A DNA stretch of 64,000 nt from Paraburkholderia kururiensis (GTDB lineage Bacteria > Pseudomonadota > Gammaproteobacteria > Burkholderiales > Burkholderiaceae): contig NZ_CP139965.1 of assembly GCF_034424375.1 (NCBI RefSeq), forward strand, positions 3,596,001 to 3,660,000. Direction: 5' to 3'. Below are positions 1 through 7,994 of this stretch, in pieces. The translations under genes and the position numbers were made by a program. The notes under the pieces were generated by a model. The model was not told the origin of the DNA. It did not search any database and saw only the letters and a list, made by a program, of their open reading frames with translations. Positions within the stretch are counted from its first letter, which is position 1. Each line of letters opens with the position of its first letter.

Positions 1-530
1 GCAGCTACGGTACGCCCACCGCCGCGTTCGAGAGCGCCGTGAAGCTGATGCGCGCAGGCGCGCAGATGGTGAAGCTGGAAGGCGGCGAATGGCTCGCCGA
101 AACGGTGCGTTTCCTGATCGAACGGTCTGTGCCGGTGTGTGCGCACGTCGGACTCACGCCGCAGTCGGTCCATGCGTTCGGCGGCTTCAAGGTGCAGGGC
201 AAGACCGAAGCGGGCGCGAACCAGTTGCTGCGCGACTCGCTCGCCATGCAGGACGCAGGCGCGCAACTCATCGTGATGGAAGCGATCCCCACGCTGCTCG
301 CCGCCGACGTGACGAAGCAGTTGCGCATTCCGACCATCGGCATCGGCGCGGGCGTGCAGTGCTCGGGGCAGGTGCTGGTGCTGCACGACATGCTGGGCGT
401 ATTCCCCGGCAAGCGGCCGCGCTTCGTGAAGGATTTCATGCAGGGACAGCCGGGCATCGCCGCGGCCGTGGACGCTTACGTGCGCGCCGTGAAGGACGGA
501 TCGTTCCCCGGGCCCGAGCATTCGTTCTGA
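1..530 (+). CDS. panB: 3-methyl-2-oxobutanoate hydroxymethyltransferase, 3' part
   Basis: The gene enters from the left edge, with the first complete codon at position 3. About 175 C-terminal residues remain, ending in TGA. PanB transfers a hydroxymethyl group from methylene-tetrahydrofolate to 2-oxoisovalerate, the first committed step of pantothenate synthesis, in the cytosol. The visible sequence matches the family: SYGTPTAAFESAVKLMRAGA, then KLEGG, then HVGLTPQSVHAFGGFKVQGK, then a TIGIGAGVQCSGQVLVLHDM region that forms the substrate-binding face. The start and N-terminal third lie outside the window. Confidence 0.96.
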   Translation, partial: SYGTPTAAFESAVKLMRAGAQMVKLEGGEWLAETVRFLIERSVPVCAHVGLTPQSVHAFGGFKVQGKTEAGANQLLRDSLAMQDAGAQLIVMEAIPTLLAADVTKQLRIPTIGIGAGVQCSGQVLVLHDMLGVFPGKRPRFVKDFMQGQPGIAAAVDAYVRAVKDGSFPGPEHSF

Positions 531-551
531 TTGGGATGAGCGACGTTTGAG

Positions 552-581
552 GCAGGCGCGTGTCGATACGGCGACGCCTGC
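552..581. terminator. weak inverted repeat between panB and pabBC
   Basis: GCAGGCG at 552-558 and CGCCTGC at 575-581 form a 7-bp stem with a long loop between the convergent panB and pabBC genes. No T-run follows on either strand, so calling it a terminator is a guess. The rest of 531-670 shows nothing coding. Confidence 0.25.
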
Positions 582-670
582 TGTGTTGCATTGCCGCCTG
601 GTCGCTGGCGGGAGCCTTGCGGCGCCGTCTGCAACGGTGAAGCGAGATTCACGTCGTGCGCGGCGTTGGC

Positions 671-2554
671 TTAGCTCACGATGTGCGCGGGCAGCGCACC
701 ACGCAAGGCGTTGCAGAGCATCAGCGCTTCGGCCCGCAATACGTCTTCGCGCGTCAGCACGCGCTCCGTGGCGTTCATCGACGCGTCCTCCAGCAGCACG
801 CCGCGCATCACGCCGGGCAGCACGCCCGACGCGAGCGGCGGCGTCCACCACCGCCCGTCGAGCTTCACGAACACATTCGACCGACCGCCTTCCGTCAGCT
901 CGCCGCGCTCGTTGAAGAACAGCATGTCGAAGGCACCCTTCGGTTCGGCTTCGTGCCATGCGCGATCGTATTCGGCACGGCGCGTGGTCTTGTGGAGCAG
1001 CAGCAGATCGGCTGCCTGGGTGGCCGCGAAGCCGTGGTCCGGGGCGAGCATGACGCCGACCGTTTCGGTCGCGAGCGGAGCGAGCGGCGCGGCCGTGACG
1101 TGCACGGTGCCCGCCTTGTCGAGCGCGAGCCGCATGCGATGCGCCGCCGCGGCCGGCAGTTGCTCGCACTGCGCCTGCAGGCGCGCGCGCACCTCGACCT
1201 CGTCGTAGCCAAACCCAAGTTGCGTGGCGCTGTGGGAAAGCCGCGCGAGATGGCGGTCCAGATGCCGCACACCGCCCTCTCGCGTGGCGAACATCGTTTC
1301 GAAAAGCTGGAAACCCGGCGCGGCCTCGGTCAGAAAGCGCGCTTTCAGGCGGCACTCCGCACGTTCGTCGGCGGCCACGCTGTCGAGCACGATGCCGGCG
1401 CCAATGCCCAGCGTGCCGCGACGCAGACCGGCTGAGTTGGCACTCTCCAGCGTGAGCGTGCGGATCGCGACGGACATGCAGAAGTCACCGCATGTCCGGC
1501 CGGCTTCGCTCCCGTTCGCCGGCGCATCGAGCCAGCCGATGGCGCCCGTGTACAGCCCGCGCGGCGTGCTTTCGAGCGTGTCGATCAACTCCATCGTGCG
1601 ATGCTTGGGCGCGCCCGTAATGGAGCCGCACGGAAACAGCGCACGCAGCACACCGGCAAACGACGTGCCCTCGCGCAGACGCGCGGTCACGGTCGAGGTC
1701 ATCTGCCACACGGACCGGTACGGCTCCACGGAGAACAACGCCGGCACGCTGACCGAGCCCGTCTGCGCGATGCGCGAGAGGTCGTTGCGCAGCAGATCCA
1801 CGATCATCACGTTTTCCGCGCGGTTCTTGGGGTCGCTCGCGAGAAAGCGCGCGCCGCTTTCGTCTTCGCGCGGATCGGCCGAACGGGGCGCGGTGCCCTT
1901 CATGGGACGCGCGCGCAGCGTGTCCCCAGCCTTCTCGACGAAGAGTTCGGGCGAGCACGACAACACCCAGCCATCCTGCGGCAACGCGATCAATGCGCCG
2001 TAGCGCACGGGCTGCCGCGCGCGCAGCCGCCGGTACAGCCCGAGCGGCGAGCCAAACACGTCGAATGTCAGCCGATAGGTGTAGTTGACCTGGTAGGAGT
2101 CGCCAGCCCGCAGCGCCTCGTGGACGGCCGCGATGGCGTGATGGAACTGTGCATCGTCCACGCTTTCGCGCACGTTGGCCGTGCCGGCCACCGACGGCTC
2201 ATCGGCGCCAGCAGCGGTACCGACATCGCGCTCTGCGAGCCACGCGTCGGCTTCGTCACGCGAAAGCCGCTCGCAACGCTCGAACAATAAAAAACGCAGC
2301 GCGGCATCGCCACGCTGCGTCAATTTCGATTTCAGCTGGAGGTTGCGGCCAAACTCGTAGTCCGCGAGCACGACGGCGTGAAGACCGGCGCGCGTGTCGG
2401 CGACCACGGCGTCGCACAGTTCGTCGAGCGCGGCGGGGTCCGCGATTGCGCGCTCGCGCACGAAGCCCGTGTACAGGCGGCTCGTGCGGTGCGCGGCCGT
2501 CGAGTCGCAGTCATCGAGCAGCGCGAACAGCGCGCCGCGGTCTTCATCCGTCAT
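671..2554 (-). CDS. pabB: aminodeoxychorismate synthase component I fused to aminodeoxychorismate lyase
   Basis: About 627 residues. The N-terminal two thirds is a chorismate-binding (PabB/TrpE-like) domain: motifs CSPELFVEK, RPMKGTAPR and GSITGAPKHRTMELI carry chorismate and Mg binding. The C-terminal third, from about FQLFETMFATREGGVRHLDRH, is a class IV PLP aminotransferase fold (PabC, 4-amino-4-deoxychorismate lyase), with EGGRSNVFVKLDG near its end. One chain would therefore convert chorismate plus ammonia to p-aminobenzoate for folate synthesis; the glutaminase PabA would be separate. A GTG 21 bases upstream (2575) is an alternative start. The gene follows dnaJ closely on the same strand and may share its transcript. 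Confidence 0.93.
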   Translation of the reverse strand: MTDEDRGALFALLDDCDSTAAHRTSRLYTGFVRERAIADPAALDELCDAVVADTRAGLHAVVLADYEFGRNLQLKSKLTQRGDAALRFLLFERCERLSRDEADAWLAERDVGTAAGADEPSVAGTANVRESVDDAQFHHAIAAVHEALRAGDSYQVNYTYRLTFDVFGSPLGLYRRLRARQPVRYGALIALPQDGWVLSCSPELFVEKAGDTLRARPMKGTAPRSADPREDESGARFLASDPKNRAENVMIVDLLRNDLSRIAQTGSVSVPALFSVEPYRSVWQMTSTVTARLREGTSFAGVLRALFPCGSITGAPKHRTMELIDTLESTPRGLYTGAIGWLDAPANGSEAGRTCGDFCMSVAIRTLTLESANSAGLRRGTLGIGAGIVLDSVAADERAECRLKARFLTEAAPGFQLFETMFATREGGVRHLDRHLARLSHSATQLGFGYDEVEVRARLQAQCEQLPAAAAHRMRLALDKAGTVHVTAAPLAPLATETVGVMLAPDHGFAATQAADLLLLHKTTRRAEYDRAWHEAEPKGAFDMLFFNERGELTEGGRSNVFVKLDGRWWTPPLASGVLPGVMRGVLLEDASMNATERVLTREDVLRAEALMLCNALRGALPAHIVS

Positions 2555-2578
2555 AGCGCCGCCAGCCGGGGCCACCCG

Positions 2579-3712
2579 TCAGTCAAAGAAGCTCTTCACC
2601 CGGTCGAACCAGCTTTTGCTCTGGGGGCTGTGTCGCGCGCCCCCCTCCACCAGCGACTTCTCGAACTGCTGCAGCAGTTCGCGTTGCTGATCCGTGAGCT
2701 TGACCGGCGTTTCCACCTGCACGTGCACGTACAGATCGCCAGCAATGCTGGAGCGCAGCCCCTTGATGCCCTTGCCGCGCAACCGGAACGTCTTGCCCGA
2801 CTGCGTGCCTTCCGGCACCGTGAAACTCGCGCGGCCCGCGAGCGTAGGTACTTCGATTTCGCCGCCCAGCGCCGCGGTGGTGAACGGAATCGGCATCTGG
2901 CAATGCAGGTCGTCGCCGTCGCGCTCGAACACCGGATGCGCCTTGATGTGAATCTCGACGTACAGGTCGCCCGACGGCCCACCGTTGATGCCGGGCTCGC
3001 CGTTGCCGGCCGAGCGGATGCGCATGCCGTCGTCGATGCCGGCCGGAATCTTCACTTCGAGCGTGCGCGTTTCCTTCACCTTGCCGGCGCCGTGGCAGTG
3101 CGTGCACGGATCGGGGATGTAGGTGCCCGTGCCGTGGCACTTCGGGCAAGTCTGCTGGATGCTGAAGAAGCCCTGCGACATGCGCACCGCGCCCGAACCG
3201 TTACAGGTAGGGCAGGTTTCGGGCTTGGTACCCGGCTTTGCGCCGGAGCCGTGACACACCTCGCACGAGATCCAGCCCGGCACGCGGATCTGCGTGTCGT
3301 AGCCGTGCGCCGCCTGCTCGAGCGTGATTTCCATGCTGTAGCGCAGGTCGGCGCCGCGATAAACCTGCGGACCCGCGCGGCCGCGCCCGCCGCCCGCGGC
3401 GGCCTGGCCGAAGATGTCGCCGAAGATGTCGCCGAACGCGTCCGCGAAACCGCCGAAGCCTTGTGCGCCCGCACCCGCCATGTTCGGATCCACGCCGGCG
3501 TGCCCGTACTGGTCGTACGCCGCGCGCTTTTGCGAGTCCGAGAGCATTTCATAGGCTTCCTTCACTTCCTTGAATTGCTCTTCCGCTTCCTTGTTGCCCG
3601 GATTGCGGTCGGGGTGATGCTTCATCGCGAGCTTGCGATAAGCCTTCTTGATTTCGTCGTCGCTCGCATTCTTTGCGACGCCCAGAACCTCGTAGTAATC
3701 CCGTTTCGCCAT
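2579..3712 (-). CDS. dnaJ: chaperone DnaJ (Hsp40)
   Basis: 377 residues, the usual DnaJ length. The J-domain occupies residues 1-70 with the HPD motif in MKHHPDRNPG; a Gly/Phe-rich linker follows (GFGGFADAFGDIFGDIFGQ). The zinc-binding domain has the four expected CxxCxGxG repeats (CEVCHGSG, CPTCNGSG, CPKCHGTG, CTHCHGAG), and a substrate-binding C-terminal domain ends the protein. It stimulates DnaK ATPase and presents unfolded substrates. It lies 292 bases downstream of dnaK on the same strand. A good SD core (AAGGAG) is about 39 nt upstream of the ATG, separated from it by a hairpin (see 3728-3749). Confidence 0.98.
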   Translation of the reverse strand: MAKRDYYEVLGVAKNASDDEIKKAYRKLAMKHHPDRNPGNKEAEEQFKEVKEAYEMLSDSQKRAAYDQYGHAGVDPNMAGAGAQGFGGFADAFGDIFGDIFGQAAAGGGRGRAGPQVYRGADLRYSMEITLEQAAHGYDTQIRVPGWISCEVCHGSGAKPGTKPETCPTCNGSGAVRMSQGFFSIQQTCPKCHGTGTYIPDPCTHCHGAGKVKETRTLEVKIPAGIDDGMRIRSAGNGEPGINGGPSGDLYVEIHIKAHPVFERDGDDLHCQMPIPFTTAALGGEIEVPTLAGRASFTVPEGTQSGKTFRLRGKGIKGLRSSIAGDLYVHVQVETPVKLTDQQRELLQQFEKSLVEGGARHSPQSKSWFDRVKSFFD

Positions 3713-3727
3713 ATCGGTTCAACACCA

Positions 3728-3749
3728 GCCGTGCGCATCGCCGCACGGC
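3728..3749 (-). promoter_or_regulatory. hairpin in the dnaJ translation initiation region
   Basis: A perfect 8-bp stem (GCCGTGCG, 6-nt loop, CGCACGGC) lies between AAGGAGC (minus strand, 3751-3757) and the dnaJ ATG at 3712. Folding would bring the SD-like sequence to roughly 16 nt from the start codon. No nearer SD is visible. A role in translation control is inference. Confidence 0.4.
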
Positions 3750-3954
3750 CGCTCCTTGTGATTGCTGGAGTCTCGCGACCCGTCCTGCCGCCTCTTCGTG
3801 GCACAGCGCGGCCGGCATTGCGGTGCCCGCCGCGCCGTCCCGAGAACGGCGTCCAGAAAACAAATGTGCCCGGGGAGCCAAAAGGCCCGCCAGGCGCTTG
3901 CAATACCGTACGCATCCGCTGGTGTGGCGACGCGCCGGCTGTCCTGCTGCCGTA

Positions 3955-3976
3955 CCGCGCACCTCACGGTGCGCGG
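3955..3976 (-). terminator. hairpin downstream of dnaK
   Basis: A perfect 9-bp GC-rich stem (CCGCGCACC / GGTGCGCGG, 4-nt loop) begins 29 nt after the dnaK stop codon. No U-run follows, so it is more likely a partial terminator, processing site or 3'-end stabiliser separating dnaK from the less abundant dnaJ message than a strong terminator. Confidence 0.45.
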
Positions 3977-4004
3977 CTTCGGATCGTTACTTCAACCCGG
4001 CGGC

Positions 4005-5960
4005 TTAGTCCTTCTTCACTTCCTTGAAGTCGGCGTCGACCACGTCGTCGGCCTGCTGGCTGCCGCCCGCCGATGCTCCGGCCGAAGCGCCCGCCGCACC
4101 GGCGGCTGCGCCTGCCGCGCCCTGAGCGGCCTGCATGTCGGCGTACATCTTTTCGCCGAGCTTCTGCGAAGCCGTGGCCAGCGCTTCGATCTTGCCTTCG
4201 AGTGCCGCCTTGTCGGTCGACGTGCTCTTCAGCGTGTCTTCCAGGTCCTTCAGCGCGGCTTCGATCTTGCCCTTCTCGTCGGCTTCGAGCTTGTCGCCGT
4301 ACTCGGTCAGTGCCTTCTTCGTGCTGTGGACGAGCGCGTCACCCTGGTTGCGCGCGTCGGCCAGCTCACGCAGCTTGTGGTCTTCTTCCGCGTTCGCTTC
4401 GGCGTCCTTCACCATCTTTTCGATCTCGGCTTCGGAGAGGCCCGAGTTCGCCTTGATGGTGATCTTGTTTTCCTTGCCGGTCGCCTTATCCTTCGCGCCG
4501 ACGTGCAGGATGCCGTTCGCGTCGATGTCGAAGGTCACTTCGATCTGCGGCACGCCGCGCGGTGCGGGCGGAATGCCTTCCAGGTTGAACTCGCCGAGCA
4601 GCTTGTTGCCCGCCGCCATCTCGCGTTCGCCCTGGAACACCTTGATCGTCACGGCCGACTGGTTGTCGTCCGCGGTCGAATACACCTGCGAGTGCTTCGT
4701 CGGGATCGTGGTGTTCTTGTTGATCATCTTCGTCATCACGCCGCCCAGCGTCTCGATACCGAGCGACAGCGGCGTCACGTCGAGCAGCAGCACGTCCTTG
4801 CGGTCGCCCGAGAGCACCTGGCCCTGGATCGCGGCGCCCACGGCAACGGCTTCGTCCGGGTTCACGTCGCGGCGCGGTTCCTTGCCGAAGAACTCCTTGA
4901 CCTTCTCCTGCACCTTCGGCATACGCGTCTGGCCGCCGACCAGGATCACGTCGTCGATTTCGCCGACCTTCACACCCGCGTCCTTGATCGCGATACGGCA
5001 CGGTTCGATGGTGCGCTCGATCAGGTCTTCGACCAGCGCTTCCAGCTTCGCGCGCGTGATCTTCAGGTTCAGGTGCTTCGGACCCGAGGCGTCAGCCGTG
5101 ATGTACGGAAGGTTGATTTCGGTCTGCTGCGACGACGACAGCTCGATCTTCGCCTTTTCGGCCGCTTCCTTCAGGCGTTGCAGCGCGAGCACGTCCTTCG
5201 ACAGGTCGACGCCCTGCTCCTTCTTGAACTCGCCGATGATGTAATCGATGATGCGCTGGTCGAAGTCTTCACCGCCGAGGAACGTATCGCCGTTCGTCGA
5301 GAGCACTTCGAACTGCTTTTCGCCGTCCACGTCCGCGATCTCGATGATCGAGATGTCGAACGTACCGCCGCCCAGGTCGAACACTGCGATCTTGCGGTCG
5401 CCCTTCTCGGACTTGTCGAGACCGAACGCGAGCGCAGCCGCCGTCGGCTCGTTGATAATGCGCTTGACTTCCAGACCTGCGATGCGGCCGGCGTCCTTGG
5501 TAGCCTGACGCTGGCTGTCGTTGAAGTACGCGGGAACCGTGATCACGGCTTCCGTGACCGGCTCGCCGAGATAGTCTTCAGCGGTCTTCTTCATCTTGCG
5601 CAGCACTTCGGCCGACACCTGCGACGGCGCAAGTTTCTGGCCGTGGGCTTCCACCCAGGCGTCGCCGTTGTCGTGCTTGACGATCTTGTAGGGCATCAGG
5701 TTGATGTCCTTCTGCACTTCTTTCTCGTCGAAGCGGCGGCCGATGAGGCGCTTGACTGCGTACAGCGTGTTCTTCGGGTTGGTGACCGACTGACGCTTGG
5801 CCGGTGCGCCCACCAGCACCTCGTTCTCGTCGAGGTAAGCGATGATCGACGGCGTGGTGCGCGCACCTTCCGAATTCTCGATCACCTTGACCTGGTTACC
5901 TTCCATCAGCGCCACGCAAGAGTTCGTGGTACCGAGGTCGATGCCGATGATTTTGCCCAT
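4005..5960 (-). CDS. dnaK: chaperone DnaK (Hsp70)
   Basis: 651 residues. The start is fixed by MGKIIGIDLGTTNSCVA, with AGGAG about 10 nt upstream; the longer open frame to 6038 lacks family similarity. The nucleotide-binding domain shows the phosphate loop GIDLGTTNSC, VPAYFNDSQRQATKDAG, NEPTAAALAFGLD and AVFDLGGGTFDISI. The substrate-binding domain starts near VLLLDVTPLSLGIETLGGVM. The C terminus is Ala/Gly-rich and ends DVVDADFKEVKKD. It folds and remodels proteins with DnaJ and GrpE, all three encoded here on one strand in the order grpE-dnaK-dnaJ. Confidence 0.99.
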   Translation of the reverse strand: MGKIIGIDLGTTNSCVALMEGNQVKVIENSEGARTTPSIIAYLDENEVLVGAPAKRQSVTNPKNTLYAVKRLIGRRFDEKEVQKDINLMPYKIVKHDNGDAWVEAHGQKLAPSQVSAEVLRKMKKTAEDYLGEPVTEAVITVPAYFNDSQRQATKDAGRIAGLEVKRIINEPTAAALAFGLDKSEKGDRKIAVFDLGGGTFDISIIEIADVDGEKQFEVLSTNGDTFLGGEDFDQRIIDYIIGEFKKEQGVDLSKDVLALQRLKEAAEKAKIELSSSQQTEINLPYITADASGPKHLNLKITRAKLEALVEDLIERTIEPCRIAIKDAGVKVGEIDDVILVGGQTRMPKVQEKVKEFFGKEPRRDVNPDEAVAVGAAIQGQVLSGDRKDVLLLDVTPLSLGIETLGGVMTKMINKNTTIPTKHSQVYSTADDNQSAVTIKVFQGEREMAAGNKLLGEFNLEGIPPAPRGVPQIEVTFDIDANGILHVGAKDKATGKENKITIKANSGLSEAEIEKMVKDAEANAEEDHKLRELADARNQGDALVHSTKKALTEYGDKLEADEKGKIEAALKDLEDTLKSTSTDKAALEGKIEALATASQKLGEKMYADMQAAQGAAGAAAGAAGASAGASAGGSQQADDVVDADFKEVKKD

Positions 5961-6391
5961 TTTTACTAATCTCCTGATTTCGATCGCTGTTGCTGGCTGC
6001 CCTATTGCGCTTCCTGTCGCGAGGCAACCGGCCTTCAATCCTTCACTGCACCCAAGGTAAGTGCCACCGCATCGTTTTCAAGACCTCGAACGCAATGCGG
6101 TCTTTAATTTTTCTCAATCGGCCGCGCTGTGGTCGCTCCAGCCTTCATCTGGCGGGATGCCGATCTGCCTGATGCCGGCTTGCCGGCCGCAGGCGCTTCA
6201 CCGGCGGCGCGGATTTTCTCATTTTTCGCCCGCCGTGCAGACACCGTCTGTCTCGGACTGCGCCGACCGCTGGCTGCCGGTGGTCGCGCGGCCAGTCGTT
6301 CTGGCCCAGCCGGGAAGTACGGGGCGGGCGTCGCCGTGGTGCCGGGGTGCTCCTGCGATACAAGCGCTCGGCTGCCGCAGCGCCCGCCGCC
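5961..6391. other. non-coding gap between grpE and dnaK
   Basis: 431 bases with no convincing gene. On the minus strand a perfect RpoH-type -35 (CTTGAAA, 6076-6082) is present, but the best -10 at the expected distance matches the RpoH consensus poorly. dnaK may have its own heat-shock promoter here or may rely on read-through from grpE. Confidence 0.4.
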
Positions 6392-6967
6392 TTACTTCGG
6401 CTGGGCCACCGTCACCAGCGCCGGGCGCAGCACGCGATCCGCGATCGTATAGCCCTTTTGCAGCACGGAAACGACCGTGTTTGCTTCCTGGTCGGCAGGC
6501 ACCATCGAAATGGCCTGGTGCCGGTGCGGATCGAACTTCTCGCCCACCGGGTTGATGGCCACCACGCGCCCTTTCTCCAGCGCGCCCGTGAGTTGCCGCA
6601 GCGTGAGTTCGATGCCTTCGCGCACCTTCGCGATGTCGTCGGAGTCGTGCGCCATGGCGGCTTCGAGGCTATCGACGACGGGCAGCAGATATTCGGCGAA
6701 GCTCTCGATAGCGAACTTGTGAGCCTTCGCGACGTCTTCCTGGGCGCGACGGCGCACGTTTTCCGTTTCGGCTTTCGCGCGCAGGAAGCTTTCCTGGAGT
6801 TCGACGATCTTCGCCTGCGCTTCAGCAAGCGCAGCGTCAGTTCCGGCTGCCGCATTCTCCGCGGCCGGCTGCTGCGCCTGCTCGGCTCCTGCCGCGGCCG
6901 GCTCTCGAGCGGCGTCTTCGGGTGACGTCGGGTTCTGGCTGGTCGGATTCTCTTGCGTGTTTTCCAT
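6392..6967 (-). CDS. grpE: nucleotide exchange factor GrpE
   Basis: 191 residues from the ATG at 6967 (MENTQENP); a TTG 18 bases upstream is a less likely start. The first ~60 residues are an Ala/Pro/Glu-rich disordered tail. A long coiled-coil helix follows (AQAKIVELQESFLRAKAETENVRRR, given in part), then the beta-rich head with NPVGEKFDPHRHQAISMV and VLQKGYTIADRVLRPA, the GrpE signature region. It releases ADP from DnaK. A strong RpoH-like promoter sits about 108 nt upstream. Confidence 0.98.
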   Translation of the reverse strand: MENTQENPTSQNPTSPEDAAREPAAAGAEQAQQPAAENAAAGTDAALAEAQAKIVELQESFLRAKAETENVRRRAQEDVAKAHKFAIESFAEYLLPVVDSLEAAMAHDSDDIAKVREGIELTLRQLTGALEKGRVVAINPVGEKFDPHRHQAISMVPADQEANTVVSVLQKGYTIADRVLRPALVTVAQPK

Positions 6968-7074
6968 GTCGCTGAAAGTCGTCAAAAATAAATGCCTGAA
7001 TGAATGTGCTGCCCCTCCAGCCGGGTGTCATGCCGTTGTGGAAAAGCAACAACCGATCCGCTCACAGGCTGTGC

Positions 7075-7102
7075 ACGTGGGGGCCGATATGGCGATTTCA
7101 AG
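7075..7102 (-). promoter_or_regulatory. RpoH (sigma-32) promoter of grpE
   Basis: On the minus strand CTTGAAA (7096-7102), a 13-nt spacer, then CCCCACGT (7075-7082) closely match the heat-shock consensus CTTGAAA-N13-17-CCCCATNT. Transcription would start near 7068, leaving a leader of about 100 nt before grpE. Confidence 0.75.
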
Positions 7103-7185
7103 ACCGTCGACCCCGTTTTTTGCACCGTCTCCGTGCCGGCGAAACTCCCCGTAACAACCATTACGTAGGCACCCGCAGATTGAGA

Positions 7186-7214
7186 TTGAGTGGCCTCCGG
7201 CCCTGACCTACACT
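7186..7214 (+). promoter_or_regulatory. possible sigma-70 promoter
   Basis: TTGAGT (7186-7191), a 17-nt spacer and TACACT (7209-7214). It would start a transcript near 7221 that could express the small plus-strand frame at 7329. Each hexamer matches consensus at four of six positions, so this is modest evidence. Confidence 0.35.
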
Positions 7215-7240
7215 GCAAGTCAGGCGCTCGCAGGGCACGT

Positions 7241-7465
7241 TTACCCTGATGCTGGCGCAGCGATGCCGCACATCACCAGGTTGCCGGTGTTCGGCCCGTT
7301 TTCGACCTGAATGCCCAAGGGGAGTACGGTGAAACTGACCTTCGCAATATCGGTGGTCGCGCTGGTACTCATCGCGGGAACCACCACCATCTGCATGTCC
7401 GGGGCCGTCACGGAGAACACGACCGAGTACGGCGTTGTTCACGCGACGATGGAGTCGCTCTTCAA
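7241..7465 (-). pseudogene. unrecognised 74-codon frame with an in-frame TGA, coupled to hslR
   Basis: A TTG codon at 7465 overlaps the hslR stop as TTGA (7462-7465), the usual geometry of translational coupling, with AGG about 6 nt upstream. The frame reads LKSDSIVA, then TGA at codon 9 (7439-7441), then 65 open codons that look protein-like: SVVFSVTAPDMQMVVVPA, then TDIAKVSFTVLPLGIQVENG, then NTGNLVMCGIAAP, ending in TAA. About 80% of third positions in the 65-codon part are G or C, as in neighbouring genes. I do not recognise the family. It could be a decayed gene, a gene starting after the TGA at an internal ATG, or chance. It is antisense to the candidate at 7329-7490. Confidence 0.35.
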
Positions 7466-7490
7466 TCCCCACCTGAAAGTTTGTCGATGA
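7329..7490 (+). CDS. candidate small exported peptide, 53 residues
   Basis: GTG start with a strong SD (AAGGGGAG) five bases upstream, and a sigma-70-like promoter at 7186-7214. The product begins MKLTFAISVVALVLIAG, a lysine followed by a hydrophobic stretch, resembling a signal peptide or single membrane segment, with cysteines at positions 22 and 52. No family is recognised. The 3' end overlaps the end of hslR on the other strand and the whole frame is antisense to the candidate at 7241-7465, so at most one of the two is likely real. Confidence 0.3.
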   Translation: MKLTFAISVVALVLIAGTTTICMSGAVTENTTEYGVVHATMESLFNPHLKVCR

Positions 7491-7869
7491 TCCGGCGGTC
7501 CCGCTTCGTGGGCCGGCCGTGCAGCGCCGCTGCCGGCTCACGAAACGTCTTGCGCCGTTCCAGTTCCTGCATGCGCTTCGCACGCCCCTCGTCCGTCTCC
7601 GCATAAAGCGTTTGGGCCACGCTGGCCGGCCCACGCACGTCGCAAATTCCCCGCACCTCCACCTGCCAGACGACGCGCTCTATGTCGATGTCGATCAGGT
7701 CGCCTACGCGGACGTCCTTCGATGCCTTCACCGGTGCGCCATCGACCCGCACCCGCCCCTTCACCACGGCGTCGGCAGCAAGGGAACGCGTCTTGAAAAA
7801 GCGCGCAGCCCAGAGCCATTTGTCCACACGAGTGCGAGCAGACGGATCAGTCGAAACTTTGTCTTTCAT
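7462..7869 (-). CDS. hslR: S4-domain RNA-binding heat-shock protein (Hsp15 family)
   Basis: 135 residues. The S4 RNA-binding domain starts near residue 13: RVDKWLWAARFFKTRSLA, then VKGRVRVDGAPVKASKDVRVGD, the pattern of Hsp15. The basic C terminus (RPTKRDRRIIDKL) also fits. Hsp15 binds stalled 50S subunits carrying nascent chains and is heat-inducible in E. coli. I found no acceptable RpoH promoter right upstream. The position near grpE-dnaK-dnaJ suits a stress role. Confidence 0.9.
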   Translation of the reverse strand: MKDKVSTDPSARTRVDKWLWAARFFKTRSLAADAVVKGRVRVDGAPVKASKDVRVGDLIDIDIERVVWQVEVRGICDVRGPASVAQTLYAETDEGRAKRMQELERRKTFREPAAALHGRPTKRDRRIIDKLSGGD

Positions 7870-7994
7870 ACGGGGGATTCAAATTCTGCCGCATGCCAAT
7901 GACGGCTGCCACCGCGGGAAACTGTGACCAGATGTGACCGGAACCAGCCGCCGTGCCGACCGCATTATCAGCGGCACTGCCGGCAAAGCACGCC

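Noticed and set aside
7842..7900. RpoH promoter for hslR (CCCCGTAT before the start)
   Set aside because: The -10-like match overlaps the start codon and there is no acceptable -35 at 13-17 bases.
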